Shown here in pieces: positions 1 through 6,420 of a stretch of DNA of 17,152 nucleotides. Below the pieces are notes generated by a model. The model made no database searches and had not been told where the DNA came from. It saw only the letters and a list, made by a program, of their open reading frames with translations. Positions within the stretch are counted from its first letter, which is position 1. Every line of letters begins with the position of its first letter. Position numbers and translations under genes: made by a program. Source of the stretch: DUOJ01 sp041676265. GTDB taxonomy: Bacteria > Spirochaetota > Spirochaetia > Sphaerochaetales > Sphaerochaetaceae. Where the stretch lies: assembly GCA_041676265.1 (NCBI GenBank), contig JBAYSE010000024.1, forward strand, positions 1 to 17,152, read 5' to 3'.

Positions 1-141
1 AAGGAGAGTGTTTTGCAAGATGTCGCCCCGCGCGACAGTTGGCGGGCCAGTAAAGAGTTTCGGCTACACCTTATTCAAGAGCTGGCTGCCCGGGCTGTAA
101 CCAGTGCCATCGAAAAAGCAGGAGGAGCCATCAATGGATAA
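1..141 (+). CDS. C-terminal end of xanthine dehydrogenase-type FAD-binding subunit (partial)
   Basis: The window opens inside an open frame (frame 1) that runs without a stop to TAA at 139-141, giving 46 residues and ending in ...IEKAGGAING. The PRDSWRASKEFR-HLIQELAARAV stretch matches the usual end of the FAD subunit (CoxM/XdhB type) of molybdenum hydroxylases, where a D-x-R-AS--YR--L---L--RA helix closes the C-terminal domain. The frame overlaps the start of the [2Fe-2S] subunit gene by 8 bases, the normal arrangement for these subunit genes. Such subunits pass electrons between the iron-sulfur clusters and FAD in purine or aldehyde oxidation. The molybdopterin subunit is not in the window and would have to lie upstream. 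The assignment rests on a short tail plus the neighbour, so it is good but not certain. Confidence 0.72.
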   Translation, partial: KESVLQDVAPRDSWRASKEFRLHLIQELAARAVTSAIEKAGGAING

Positions 142-634
142 GAAGAGTATTAAATGTAGGGTGAATGGAGTAGAGCGGGAATACCTTGTCGATGTGCGCT
201 CCTCTTTAATGGACCTCTTAAGGGGCTCGGCGGGTTTAGACAGCGTAAAGCATGGTTGTGATGTCGGTGAGTGTGGCGCCTGTACGGTCTTGATTAACGG
301 TAGGCCTTTTAACTCCTGTATCTACCTCGCTATTTGGGCCGAAGGGAAAGAGATTATTACCCTTGAAGGGGTCACCAATAAAGATGGGTCTTTAGCGGAT
401 ATACAGCAGGCCTTTGTCGATGAGGGGGCTGTGCAGTGCGGAATCTGTACCCCTGGCTTCATCATGTCTTCAATTCCGATTATTAACAAAGATACCCCCT
501 CTACACGACAAGAGATTAGAAAACAAATTTCAGGGAACCTGTGTCGTTGTACAGGGTATCAGAAGATAGTTGATGCTATCGAGAAGACTCAGAAGAAGAG
601 AATCGCCGAGAAGGCTAAAGCTCGTACGTCGTAG
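134..634 (+). CDS. xdhC: [2Fe-2S] iron-sulfur subunit of xanthine dehydrogenase-type molybdenum hydroxylase
   Basis: A 166-residue electron-transfer subunit with two [2Fe-2S] clusters. The N-terminal plant-ferredoxin-like domain has Cys42, 47, 50 and 62 (CDVGECGAC...C). The C-terminal helical domain has Cys102, 105, 137 and 139 (QCGICTPGF...LCRCTGY). This complete eight-cysteine set defines the small subunit of xanthine dehydrogenase/CO dehydrogenase-type enzymes, and the length is typical. I place the start at ATG 134 because AGGAGGAG lies just upstream at about 120-126. A longer frame from ATG 104 would add ten residues without a ribosome site. It overlaps the FAD subunit by 8 bases, implying translational coupling, and its 3' end overlaps the convergent gnd gene by 20 bases. 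The substrate (hypoxanthine, xanthine or another aromatic or aldehyde) cannot be read from this subunit. The symbol follows E. coli usage. Confidence 0.9.
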   Translation: MDKKSIKCRVNGVEREYLVDVRSSLMDLLRGSAGLDSVKHGCDVGECGACTVLINGRPFNSCIYLAIWAEGKEIITLEGVTNKDGSLADIQQAFVDEGAVQCGICTPGFIMSSIPIINKDTPSTRQEIRKQISGNLCRCTGYQKIVDAIEKTQKKRIAEKAKARTS

Positions 635-2072
635 AGGAGACCTCGCCTCCCTCACCACTCCAGTTGGTGTGGAAGAATTCACCCGGGGCTCGGTCGATCC
701 TCTCGTAGGTGTGCGCTCCGAAGTAATCGCGTTGAGCTTGTATTAAATTAGCCGGTAGCACGGCACTGCGGTAGCCGTCGTAAAAAGCTAAAGCGGCTGA
801 GATTGCCGGCATAGGGATGCCCTTGAGAGCCGCTCGGCTGACGGTATTACGCCATCCGGTGAGGCTCTTTTCAATAGCCGTAGCAAAGAACGGATCTAAT
901 AAAAGGTTGTAGAGGTTAGGGTTTTTTGTGTAAGCCTCTTTGATCTTACCTAAAAAGGCACTGCGGATTATGCAGCCACCGCGCCACATTTGGGCTATGC
1001 CTCCGTAATTTAGGTGCCAGGCGTAGGTTTTAGCCGCTTCACGCATTAACATGTAGCCTTGCGCGTAACTCACAATTTTGGCCGCATAGAGACCTTGGCG
1101 CAGCTCTTCAATTACCACCTCTTTGGGTTCGGTAATCTGCTTTGAAGGCCCCTTTAAAATTTTAGAAGCTGCAATGCGTTCCTCTTTAAGGGCCGAGAGA
1201 GAGCGTGCATAAACCGCCTCTGCTATCAGTGTCACCGGAATGCCCAGTTCCAATGAATTGATACCGGTCCACTTGCCGGTCCCTTTCTGACCTGCTTTAT
1301 CCAGAATTTTTGTGAGGAGAACCTCTTGATTCTCATCTTTAAAACCCATTATATCGCGGGTGATTTCGATTAGGTAACTGTCGAGTTCACCTTGGTTCCA
1401 TTGGTCATATATTTTATATAGCTCGTCGTGTGATAAATCGAGACCACTGTAAAGCAGGTCGTAAGACTCGCTAATCATCTGCATATCGCCATACTCGATA
1501 CCGTTGTGCACCATCTTAACATAGTGCCCACTGCCGGCGTCGCCTACCCAGTCACAGCAAGGGGAGCCGTCATCGACTTTGGCAGCGATAGCCTGCAAGA
1601 TCTCTTTCACCAATGGCCAAGCTTTTGCGTTCCCCCCCGGCATAATAGAGGGGCCTTTACGGGCACCCTCTTCGCCGCCACTGACGCCGGTGCCTACAAA
1701 GAGAATACCCCTTTTGCCGAGCTCTTCAACTCTCCGGTTAGTGTCGGTAAAAAGGGAGTTTCCCCCATCTATGATAACGTCTCCAGCTTCTAAATAGGGC
1801 AAAAGTTGCCCTATAAACTTATCGACAACTTCTCCGGCTTTCACCATGAGCATCACCTTGCGGGGGGAGGCGAGACAGTCAATCAGTTCTTTTATAGAGT
1901 AGGCGGGGAAAATATTGGTGTGACCCTGAGCTGCGTTGGCCAGAAAGTCATCAACCTTGCTGGTGGTACGGTTGTAAACGGCAACTTTGTAACCGTGGTC
2001 ACTCATATTCAGAACAAGGTTCTGCCCCATTACCGCTAAACCAATTAACCCTATATCACAATGGTGCTGCAT
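615..2072 (-). CDS. gnd: 6-phosphogluconate dehydrogenase, decarboxylating
   Basis: A 485-residue cytosolic enzyme that oxidises and decarboxylates 6-phosphogluconate to ribulose 5-phosphate, reducing NADP+. The N-terminal Rossmann fold shows the family's GLAVMGQNL dinucleotide loop (11-19) and the NRT motif (34-36) that normally selects NADP. Catalytic and substrate residues are present: SGG at 131-133, Lys186, His189, Asn190 and Glu193 in the K-x-x-HN-x-x-E block, the QKGTGKWT segment in the helical domain, and a C-terminal RDYFGAHTYERID tail that reaches the partner subunit's active site. Length is slightly above E. coli Gnd (468). ATG 2072 follows GGAG by eight bases. The start overlaps the end of the upstream LarA-like gene by 17 bases, so the two are almost certainly co-transcribed and coupled. 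The 3' end overlaps xdhC tail to tail. The enzyme looks fully active. Confidence 0.97.
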   Translation of the reverse strand: MQHHCDIGLIGLAVMGQNLVLNMSDHGYKVAVYNRTTSKVDDFLANAAQGHTNIFPAYSIKELIDCLASPRKVMLMVKAGEVVDKFIGQLLPYLEAGDVIIDGGNSLFTDTNRRVEELGKRGILFVGTGVSGGEEGARKGPSIMPGGNAKAWPLVKEILQAIAAKVDDGSPCCDWVGDAGSGHYVKMVHNGIEYGDMQMISESYDLLYSGLDLSHDELYKIYDQWNQGELDSYLIEITRDIMGFKDENQEVLLTKILDKAGQKGTGKWTGINSLELGIPVTLIAEAVYARSLSALKEERIAASKILKGPSKQITEPKEVVIEELRQGLYAAKIVSYAQGYMLMREAAKTYAWHLNYGGIAQMWRGGCIIRSAFLGKIKEAYTKNPNLYNLLLDPFFATAIEKSLTGWRNTVSRAALKGIPMPAISAALAFYDGYRSAVLPANLIQAQRDYFGAHTYERIDRAPGEFFHTNWSGEGGEVSSTTYEL

Positions 2073-3231
2073 GTTTCACTCTCCACAAGCCATTTATCAT
2101 ATTTGAGATGTAGTAGACATCCTTTTCACCCTGGTACTCTTTAACTTCGCCCCAGAGGAAGCCTACCGATTCCAGTACTCTCCTGTTCAATCTACTACTA
2201 CAGTAGCGTACCGTAAAGCGCCCCTCACTGGAGCTGTTAATTAAATGGGCGGCAATGGCTAGATTCTCTTTCAAATCATCGTTATGGGTAACGGCGTCCA
2301 AGATAGCCTCTCTGCCACTGTACCCATATTTCCTAATCAGAGTCTCCCGCTTTGGGTTAAAGCAAAACCTCTCAACCAGCGGGGCTATTATGACGAGTTC
2401 TCCGCCATCGGCGAGTGCCCCTCGAGTGTGGGTAATCGCCTGATTAGCACGCCAAATAGTGGTGTAACTCTCATCAAGAGAGACCACAATTTTCTTAACC
2501 GGTTGTTCGAGTTGGGTAATATTAAGGCGTTTAACCAAATTACACGCTTCGTTAAAACTCTCTCTGTCGTCCCCAATGAAAAGGGCTATGGCTTCCCCTT
2601 CAATACTGAGGAGTGAGTGGACAAACACCAGCGGTAGGTCCTTTGCGTAGTTAGTGAAAGCGTAATCCAGTAGCTCTTGGACGGGGTTTTCGACCTGTCC
2701 AATAATCTTCTCTTGCCCGTAAAGGGCTGCTAGGTAGCGGTACTTGTTAACCCCTTCGGTCCCCCCTGAACGGAGAAAGATATTGTCTAAGGGTCCGCTA
2801 AAGCCGGTAAATTCGTTAGGAGTCACTCCGCTGAAAGAGAGAATCAAATCGAAGCCACCGGTGACTAAGAGCTTGTTAACTTGAACTTTCCATGAGAGTG
2901 AAAGGTGTCCTCCGGAGAGCTCTTTTATCATGGGGGGATCAACTGTCCCCAGAGTAACTACATCTTCTTCCCACTCTTTATTGGCCAGAAGGTCTTTATC
3001 AAAAAAGTGCCCTTTAGAAGAGCAGAAATCCCGAATGGGCAATATTACCTTGTAACACTCTGCATAATATTCAGTGGCCCATGCCGTTAGTTTCTCTTCC
3101 AAGGGGGTTGCCGGAGTTATGAAGAGGATCCTCTCGCGCTTGCCTAAAGCCTTGAGCCCCTTAAAAAGGTGTTTTTTTAACGCCTCATCAGCATAACCAC
3201 TACCGTCCTGTGCTTTGAGAAAAATCATCAC
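2056..3231 (-). CDS. LarA-fold (DUF2088, lactate racemase family) protein lacking nickel-pincer residues
   Basis: A 391-residue protein that lines up with lactate racemase LarA across its whole length. The best anchor is residues 120-165, where V-P-N-E-F-T-GFSG-P-L-D stands in place of LarA's ESHFFAGFSGGRK. Comparing with L. plantarum LarA from memory, the residues of the nickel-pincer site are missing. The Lys184 that carries the cofactor corresponds to Asp149, the His174 acid/base to Asn139, the His200 nickel ligand to Arg165, and the DHTR substrate motif to a PATP stretch near 40-43. The fold is recognisable but lactate-racemase chemistry is not expected. The coding region starts with ATG-ATG after AGGAGG; the second ATG (3228) has the better spacing. 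It overlaps gnd, so a role near gluconate/6-phosphogluconate metabolism is a reasonable inference. Some LarA homologues are described as sugar-acid C2 epimerases. Function is unassigned. Confidence 0.72.
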   Translation of the reverse strand: MMIFLKAQDGSGYADEALKKHLFKGLKALGKRERILFITPATPLEEKLTAWATEYYAECYKVILPIRDFCSSKGHFFDKDLLANKEWEEDVVTLGTVDPPMIKELSGGHLSLSWKVQVNKLLVTGGFDLILSFSGVTPNEFTGFSGPLDNIFLRSGGTEGVNKYRYLAALYGQEKIIGQVENPVQELLDYAFTNYAKDLPLVFVHSLLSIEGEAIALFIGDDRESFNEACNLVKRLNITQLEQPVKKIVVSLDESYTTIWRANQAITHTRGALADGGELVIIAPLVERFCFNPKRETLIRKYGYSGREAILDAVTHNDDLKENLAIAAHLINSSSEGRFTVRYCSSRLNRRVLESVGFLWGEVKEYQGEKDVYYISNMINGLWRVKHAAPL

Positions 3232-3253
3232 GCCTCCTAGTGCGAGTGGACCA

Positions 3254-3281
3254 ATACTAACATATTCGCCCTCTTAAGCAA
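3254..3281 (-). promoter_or_regulatory. Possible promoter for the LarA-like/gnd operon
   Basis: Read on the minus strand, TTGCTT (3281-3276) and TAGTAT (3259-3254) are separated by 16 bases, about 23 bases upstream of the LarA-like start. Both boxes deviate from consensus. The call depends mostly on their position in the 77-base divergent gap. Confidence 0.35.
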
Positions 3282-3293
3282 AGACGGCAATTC

Positions 3294-3302
3294 TGCTATT
3301 AT
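3294..3302 (+). promoter_or_regulatory. Extended -10 promoter placing transcription start at the G1PDH start codon
   Basis: TGCTATTAT at 3294-3302 fits the extended -10 form TG-n-TATnAT. A start point six to seven bases downstream falls on or next to A3309 of the ATG. A poor -35-like TTAAGC lies at 3274-3279. No purine-rich ribosome site precedes ATG 3309, so the message is probably leaderless. Confidence 0.5.
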
Positions 3303-3308
3303 CGCTAT

Positions 3309-4592
3309 ATGAAAACATTCCTTGAAGAAGCCTTGAAGAAAGCCACCGATACAAAAATCTTCCTTAGTGAGGTGGGAGCTATCAAAAAATTGCCCCAGCT
3401 TTTGCTAGAACACCTCCCCGGAAAAACCTTTACCCTCATCGCCGATGAGAACACTTGGAAGGCGGCCGGAGAGATGGTGGGGCACACCTTAACTGAAGCT
3501 AAAATTCCCCTAACATCACCGGTTATAGAGAACTTTGAAGGGACCTATAAAAGTGCAGAGCAGATTAGCCGCATAATTAAAGAGAGAGCTACTGTGCCTA
3601 TAGCCGTGGGCAGTGGGACTATCAACGATTTAGTAAAGCTGGCAGCCCAGCAAAACTCTCAGCCCTATATAGTTGTAGCCACAGCCCCCTCTGTCGATGG
3701 TTATGCTTCGGCGGGCGCTGCCCTCTTAACCGATGGGGTAAAAATGACCCATCCCTGTAACGCCCCCGCCATTATAATCGGTGAGAGTGCGGTGCTAAGT
3801 TCAGCTCCCAAGGAGCTAAAGAGTGCCGGGTATGCGGACCTTTTAGCTAAAGTGCCGGCGGGAGGTGACTGGCTAGTTGCCGACTACTTAGGCGAGGACC
3901 CTCTAAACAGGGAGAGTTGGGCCCTGGTGCAACACCATTTGAAAGAGTTTTTGACCATCCCCGTCGACTGGGATAACCTTTTTAAGGGCCTCACGCTAGC
4001 CGGTTTGGCTATGCAATACCAAAGGGACTCAAGGCCGGTATCCGGTGGGGAACATCTGCTATCACACATCTGGGAGATGGAGGGGAAAACCCCCTATTTG
4101 CATGGTCATAAAGTTGGCATCGGCACTTTAATCACCACTGCCCTTTACACCTATCTCTTAGAAGAGGGGGTTGAGGGAGGCGAGCCTTTAAAGCCGCGCG
4201 AAGAGGTCTTAAAGGCGAAATTAACCCTCTTAGAGGATAGTTTTAGCTATTTAGGGGACCTCTCTAAAATGGAGAGGATCTTACAAGAGAAGTACAGTGT
4301 TACCAAAAGTCAAGCACAACGCCGAGAATCCTTAATAGAGGGGTGGCCTCTGCTTCAAGAGAAGTTAAGGGCACAACTGTTCAGTTACGAGGAGAGTGAA
4401 GAGCGCCTTAAAGCTGTCGGAGCTCCTACCACTGCCAGAGAGATTGGCTTAGTGCGTGAAACGGCTATCGAGGATGTCCGGAAAGCCCAACTCCTTCGTA
4501 ATCGTTACACCATCTTAGATGTGATTGATGATCTAGGAGTGCTGGAAAAGGCCTTAGAATACCTGAAGGATGGCCCCTTTTTAAAGTCTTAG
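3309..4592 (+). CDS. sn-glycerol-1-phosphate dehydrogenase (AraM/EgsA family)
   Basis: A 427-residue member of the iron/nickel-dependent alcohol dehydrogenase superfamily, in the glycerol-1-phosphate dehydrogenase branch. This branch interconverts dihydroxyacetone phosphate and sn-glycerol 1-phosphate using NAD(P)H. The nucleotide-binding glycine turn GSGTINDL is at 101-108, followed by the family block ATAPSVDGYASAGAAL (124-139). Candidate metal ligands are Asp177 (GYADLLAK), His249 (GGEHLLSH) and His267 (LHGHKVGIGT). Length is closer to Bacillus AraM (about 394) than to archaeal enzymes (about 350). No ribosome site precedes ATG 3309, and a promoter -10 sits immediately upstream. It is divergent from the LarA-like gene and overlaps the convergent ROK gene by 12 bases, so it appears to be a one-gene unit. 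In Bacillus, AraM supplies G1P for an ether-lipid-like product, but related proteins also sit in pentose loci; which applies here is open. Confidence 0.88.
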   Translation: MKTFLEEALKKATDTKIFLSEVGAIKKLPQLLLEHLPGKTFTLIADENTWKAAGEMVGHTLTEAKIPLTSPVIENFEGTYKSAEQISRIIKERATVPIAVGSGTINDLVKLAAQQNSQPYIVVATAPSVDGYASAGAALLTDGVKMTHPCNAPAIIIGESAVLSSAPKELKSAGYADLLAKVPAGGDWLVADYLGEDPLNRESWALVQHHLKEFLTIPVDWDNLFKGLTLAGLAMQYQRDSRPVSGGEHLLSHIWEMEGKTPYLHGHKVGIGTLITTALYTYLLEEGVEGGEPLKPREEVLKAKLTLLEDSFSYLGDLSKMERILQEKYSVTKSQAQRRESLIEGWPLLQEKLRAQLFSYEESEERLKAVGAPTTAREIGLVRETAIEDVRKAQLLRNRYTILDVIDDLGVLEKALEYLKDGPFLKS

Positions 4593-5534
4593 AGCTCCAC
4601 TGGAGTCCCCTGTGGCCACCTTTTTGCTCCAAAGGTCACCAAAGATTGCCGTACCGATAGCACCCGAGAAATCGCCCCCTTTGGCCCTTATAATCTTGAC
4701 CCCCTCTCCATAGGGGCGCCATTCGTAGATATCAAGGTAATCTCTCAAAGGGGCCAACAGGTTCTCCCCGGCATTGGCTAAACCTCCTCCAATAATAATT
4801 ACCTCGGGGTCGAGGATATTGATTAGGGAGACTATCCCGATAGCTAAGTGTTTTACCATCTTGAGCCAATATTCAACAGCAACTGTTTTGTTTGCCACAT
4901 AGTCGCGCTCTAAAGCGATGTAATCTTTATATAAACCGTTGGTGCGCTCTTCAAGTTGGACATTGCCCACGAGATTATCGAGGCCACCGGGGACTCCCGT
5001 CAAGGCGAGGGGGCCGTCCACATCAAGGCTCATTGAGCCCAAATGGCCGGCGCGTCCACCTTTGCCTTCGAGAAGCACTCCGTCGGCTTTAATGGCCCCT
5101 CCTACACCGGTGCCAAGGGTAAGCATTAAAACATTTTGGACGGTTTGAAGCCAGGGGTCTTGTAGCTCGGCAATGAAAGCGGCCTTCCCATCGTTGACGA
5201 CGTAGATGGGGTGAGGATACTCCAAGAGATCACTCCAGTTTAAGCCTTGAATCTCGGTTAAACGCCCCGGCATATTCCTGATAGCACTATGGTCTAAAAG
5301 GGGAATCCCGGGAGAGGAGATTCCAAAGGCGAGAGGTTCTGCTTTGTATTTAGTGATTGTTTTGTCGAGACAGCTGCGCATTAAGACTTTCCAATCCTCA
5401 CGGCCCATCTCACGGGTGTTTTTGCCGTCTTCTGGCGTGCAAAAGAAAGTTTCTAAAACATGGTAGTCGGTGTCTAGGACGGCACACTTTAATCTAGTTG
5501 CGCCTAAATCGTAGCCTAATAGGTAGGGAGTCAT
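4581..5534 (-). CDS. Atypical ROK-family sugar kinase
   Basis: A 317-residue ASKHA-fold kinase expected to phosphorylate a hexose or amino sugar with ATP. The phosphate-1 loop GYDLGATRLK is at 7-16, the catalytic Asp115 at VVND, the phosphate-2 loop LTLGTGVGG at 138-146, and an adenosine-loop-like GGGLANAG in the C-terminal third. The ROK sugar and zinc module is altered. Where most members have AGE-x-GH followed by a C-x-C-G-x-x-GC zinc site, this protein has AGHLGS (162-167) and DGPLALTGVPGGLDN, with no cysteine. The glutamate and histidine that normally touch the sugar are therefore His and Ser, and zinc is probably not bound. ATG 5534 follows AGGAG by seven bases. It is divergent from the SIS/transaldolase operon and shares its control region, which suggests a joint pathway. 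Glucokinase or ManNAc kinase activity should not be assumed. Confidence 0.85.
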   Translation of the reverse strand: MTPYLLGYDLGATRLKCAVLDTDYHVLETFFCTPEDGKNTREMGREDWKVLMRSCLDKTITKYKAEPLAFGISSPGIPLLDHSAIRNMPGRLTEIQGLNWSDLLEYPHPIYVVNDGKAAFIAELQDPWLQTVQNVLMLTLGTGVGGAIKADGVLLEGKGGRAGHLGSMSLDVDGPLALTGVPGGLDNLVGNVQLEERTNGLYKDYIALERDYVANKTVAVEYWLKMVKHLAIGIVSLINILDPEVIIIGGGLANAGENLLAPLRDYLDIYEWRPYGEGVKIIRAKGGDFSGAIGTAIFGDLWSKKVATGDSSGALRL

Positions 5535-5549
5535 GCTTAATCTCCTTAA

Positions 5550-5558
5550 ATTATATCA
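5550..5558 (-). promoter_or_regulatory. Extended -10 promoter of the ROK kinase gene
   Basis: The minus strand reads TGATATAAT, a perfect TATAAT with the upstream TG of extended -10 promoters. It lies 16 bases from ATG 5534, which gives a very short leader that still includes AGGAG. No convincing -35 is needed or seen. Confidence 0.6.
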
Positions 5559-5580
5559 GTTAATCTCGACTTCTGATATA
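5552..5580. repeat. Inverted repeat in the divergent ROK/SIS control region
   Basis: TATATCAG (5552-5559) and CTGATATA (5573-5580) are perfect 8-base inverted arms separated by 13 bases. Each arm contains the extended -10 of one of the two divergent promoters, so the symmetry may simply be two mirror-image promoters. It would equally suit a dimeric repressor covering both at once. Confidence 0.6.
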
Positions 5581-5582
5581 TT
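5574..5582 (+). promoter_or_regulatory. Extended -10 promoter of the SIS/transaldolase operon
   Basis: TGATATATT (5574-5582) mirrors the ROK promoter. An overlapping alternative is TATACT at 5582-5587 with TTAATC at 5560-5565 and a 16-base spacer. Either would start transcription near 5589-5594 and leave a 5' leader of about 55 bases before ATG 5647. Confidence 0.5.
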
Positions 5583-5646
5583 ATACTTTACGTTTAACCT
5601 CAAGTCCACTATTATTATTATAGATTTTAGTCTTGGGAGGAAGTCA

Positions 5647-6405
5647 ATGAGATTTACTTTCATGCAAGAGATTCGTAAATTAATCGACTCTCTGGAGGAG
5701 AAAAGCTCCCCCTCTATTGAAAAGGCCATCACGATCTGTACTGCAAGTATTGCCAAAGGGAGGGTGGTAAATCTGTTTGGTGCGGGCCATAGCGCCCTAC
5801 CTTGTATGGAAGCCTTTCCGAGAATCGGCTCTTTTGTCGGTTTTCACCAGATTACTGAACCCGGATTGGGTTTTAACGGGTTTGTGACCGGTAAAGGGGG
5901 TCAGAGGCAGATGTCTTTCATGGAGAATACCCCTGGTTTAGCTAAAATAATCTTTGAAAACTACAACTTCACGCCTGATGATTCTCTAATTATCTTCTCC
6001 CACTCGGGGATAAATGCCGTACCGGTAGAATTAGCCGAAGAGGCTAACAAAGTAGGGATGCAGAGTGTTGCCGTGATGTCACTGGCGCACAGTGCCACAC
6101 AAAGGGCAAAAGCCCCTTCGGGAAAGAAGCTCAACGAAGTTGCTTCGGTGGTGATAGATACCACCGTCCCGCCCCACGATGCGGTGGTAGAGGTGGGGAA
6201 TTCGCAAAAGAGTGGAGGGGCCTCCACTGTTATTGCGATGATTATCATCGACACTATTGTTTCTGAGTGTGCTAAGCGCCTTTACATACAAGATTTCCCC
6301 TTGAAGATCTACCCCAGCCACAATGTTAGTGAAGATTTGGAGAGTGTTTTAGATAGAGAGAGGGCGTTGTTTGATGCTTACAAACAACTAATCGCAAAAT
6401 TATAG
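5647..6405 (+). CDS. SIS-domain sugar-phosphate isomerase-like protein (UPF0309 type)
   Basis: A 252-residue single SIS-domain protein, expected to bind a phosphosugar and probably isomerise it. Family blocks run in order: GRVVNLFGAGHSALP (38-52), DDSLIIFSHSGINAVPVELA (111-130), VAVMSLAHS (141-149), SGKKLNEVASVVIDTTVPPHDAVVEV (158-183) and a C-terminal S-N repeat-like region (SHNVSED). This order matches the UPF0309 group of SIS proteins, often found beside sugar kinases and transporters. I choose ATG 5647 because GGGAGG ends six bases before it. A frame extension upstream to 5533 would cross the promoters and add an unlikely hydrophobic stretch. It is the first gene of a plus-strand operon; the transaldolase-like gene starts 15 bases after its stop. 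The exact substrate is unknown. Confidence 0.85.
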   Translation: MRFTFMQEIRKLIDSLEEKSSPSIEKAITICTASIAKGRVVNLFGAGHSALPCMEAFPRIGSFVGFHQITEPGLGFNGFVTGKGGQRQMSFMENTPGLAKIIFENYNFTPDDSLIIFSHSGINAVPVELAEEANKVGMQSVAVMSLAHSATQRAKAPSGKKLNEVASVVIDTTVPPHDAVVEVGNSQKSGGASTVIAMIIIDTIVSECAKRLYIQDFPLKIYPSHNVSEDLESVLDRERALFDAYKQLIAKL

Positions 6406-6420
6406 GTGGAGGATTTGACT

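Noticed and set aside
1506..2039. Plus-strand open frames opposite gnd
   Set aside because: They are shadows of a fully conserved gnd, have no ribosome sites and resemble no family.
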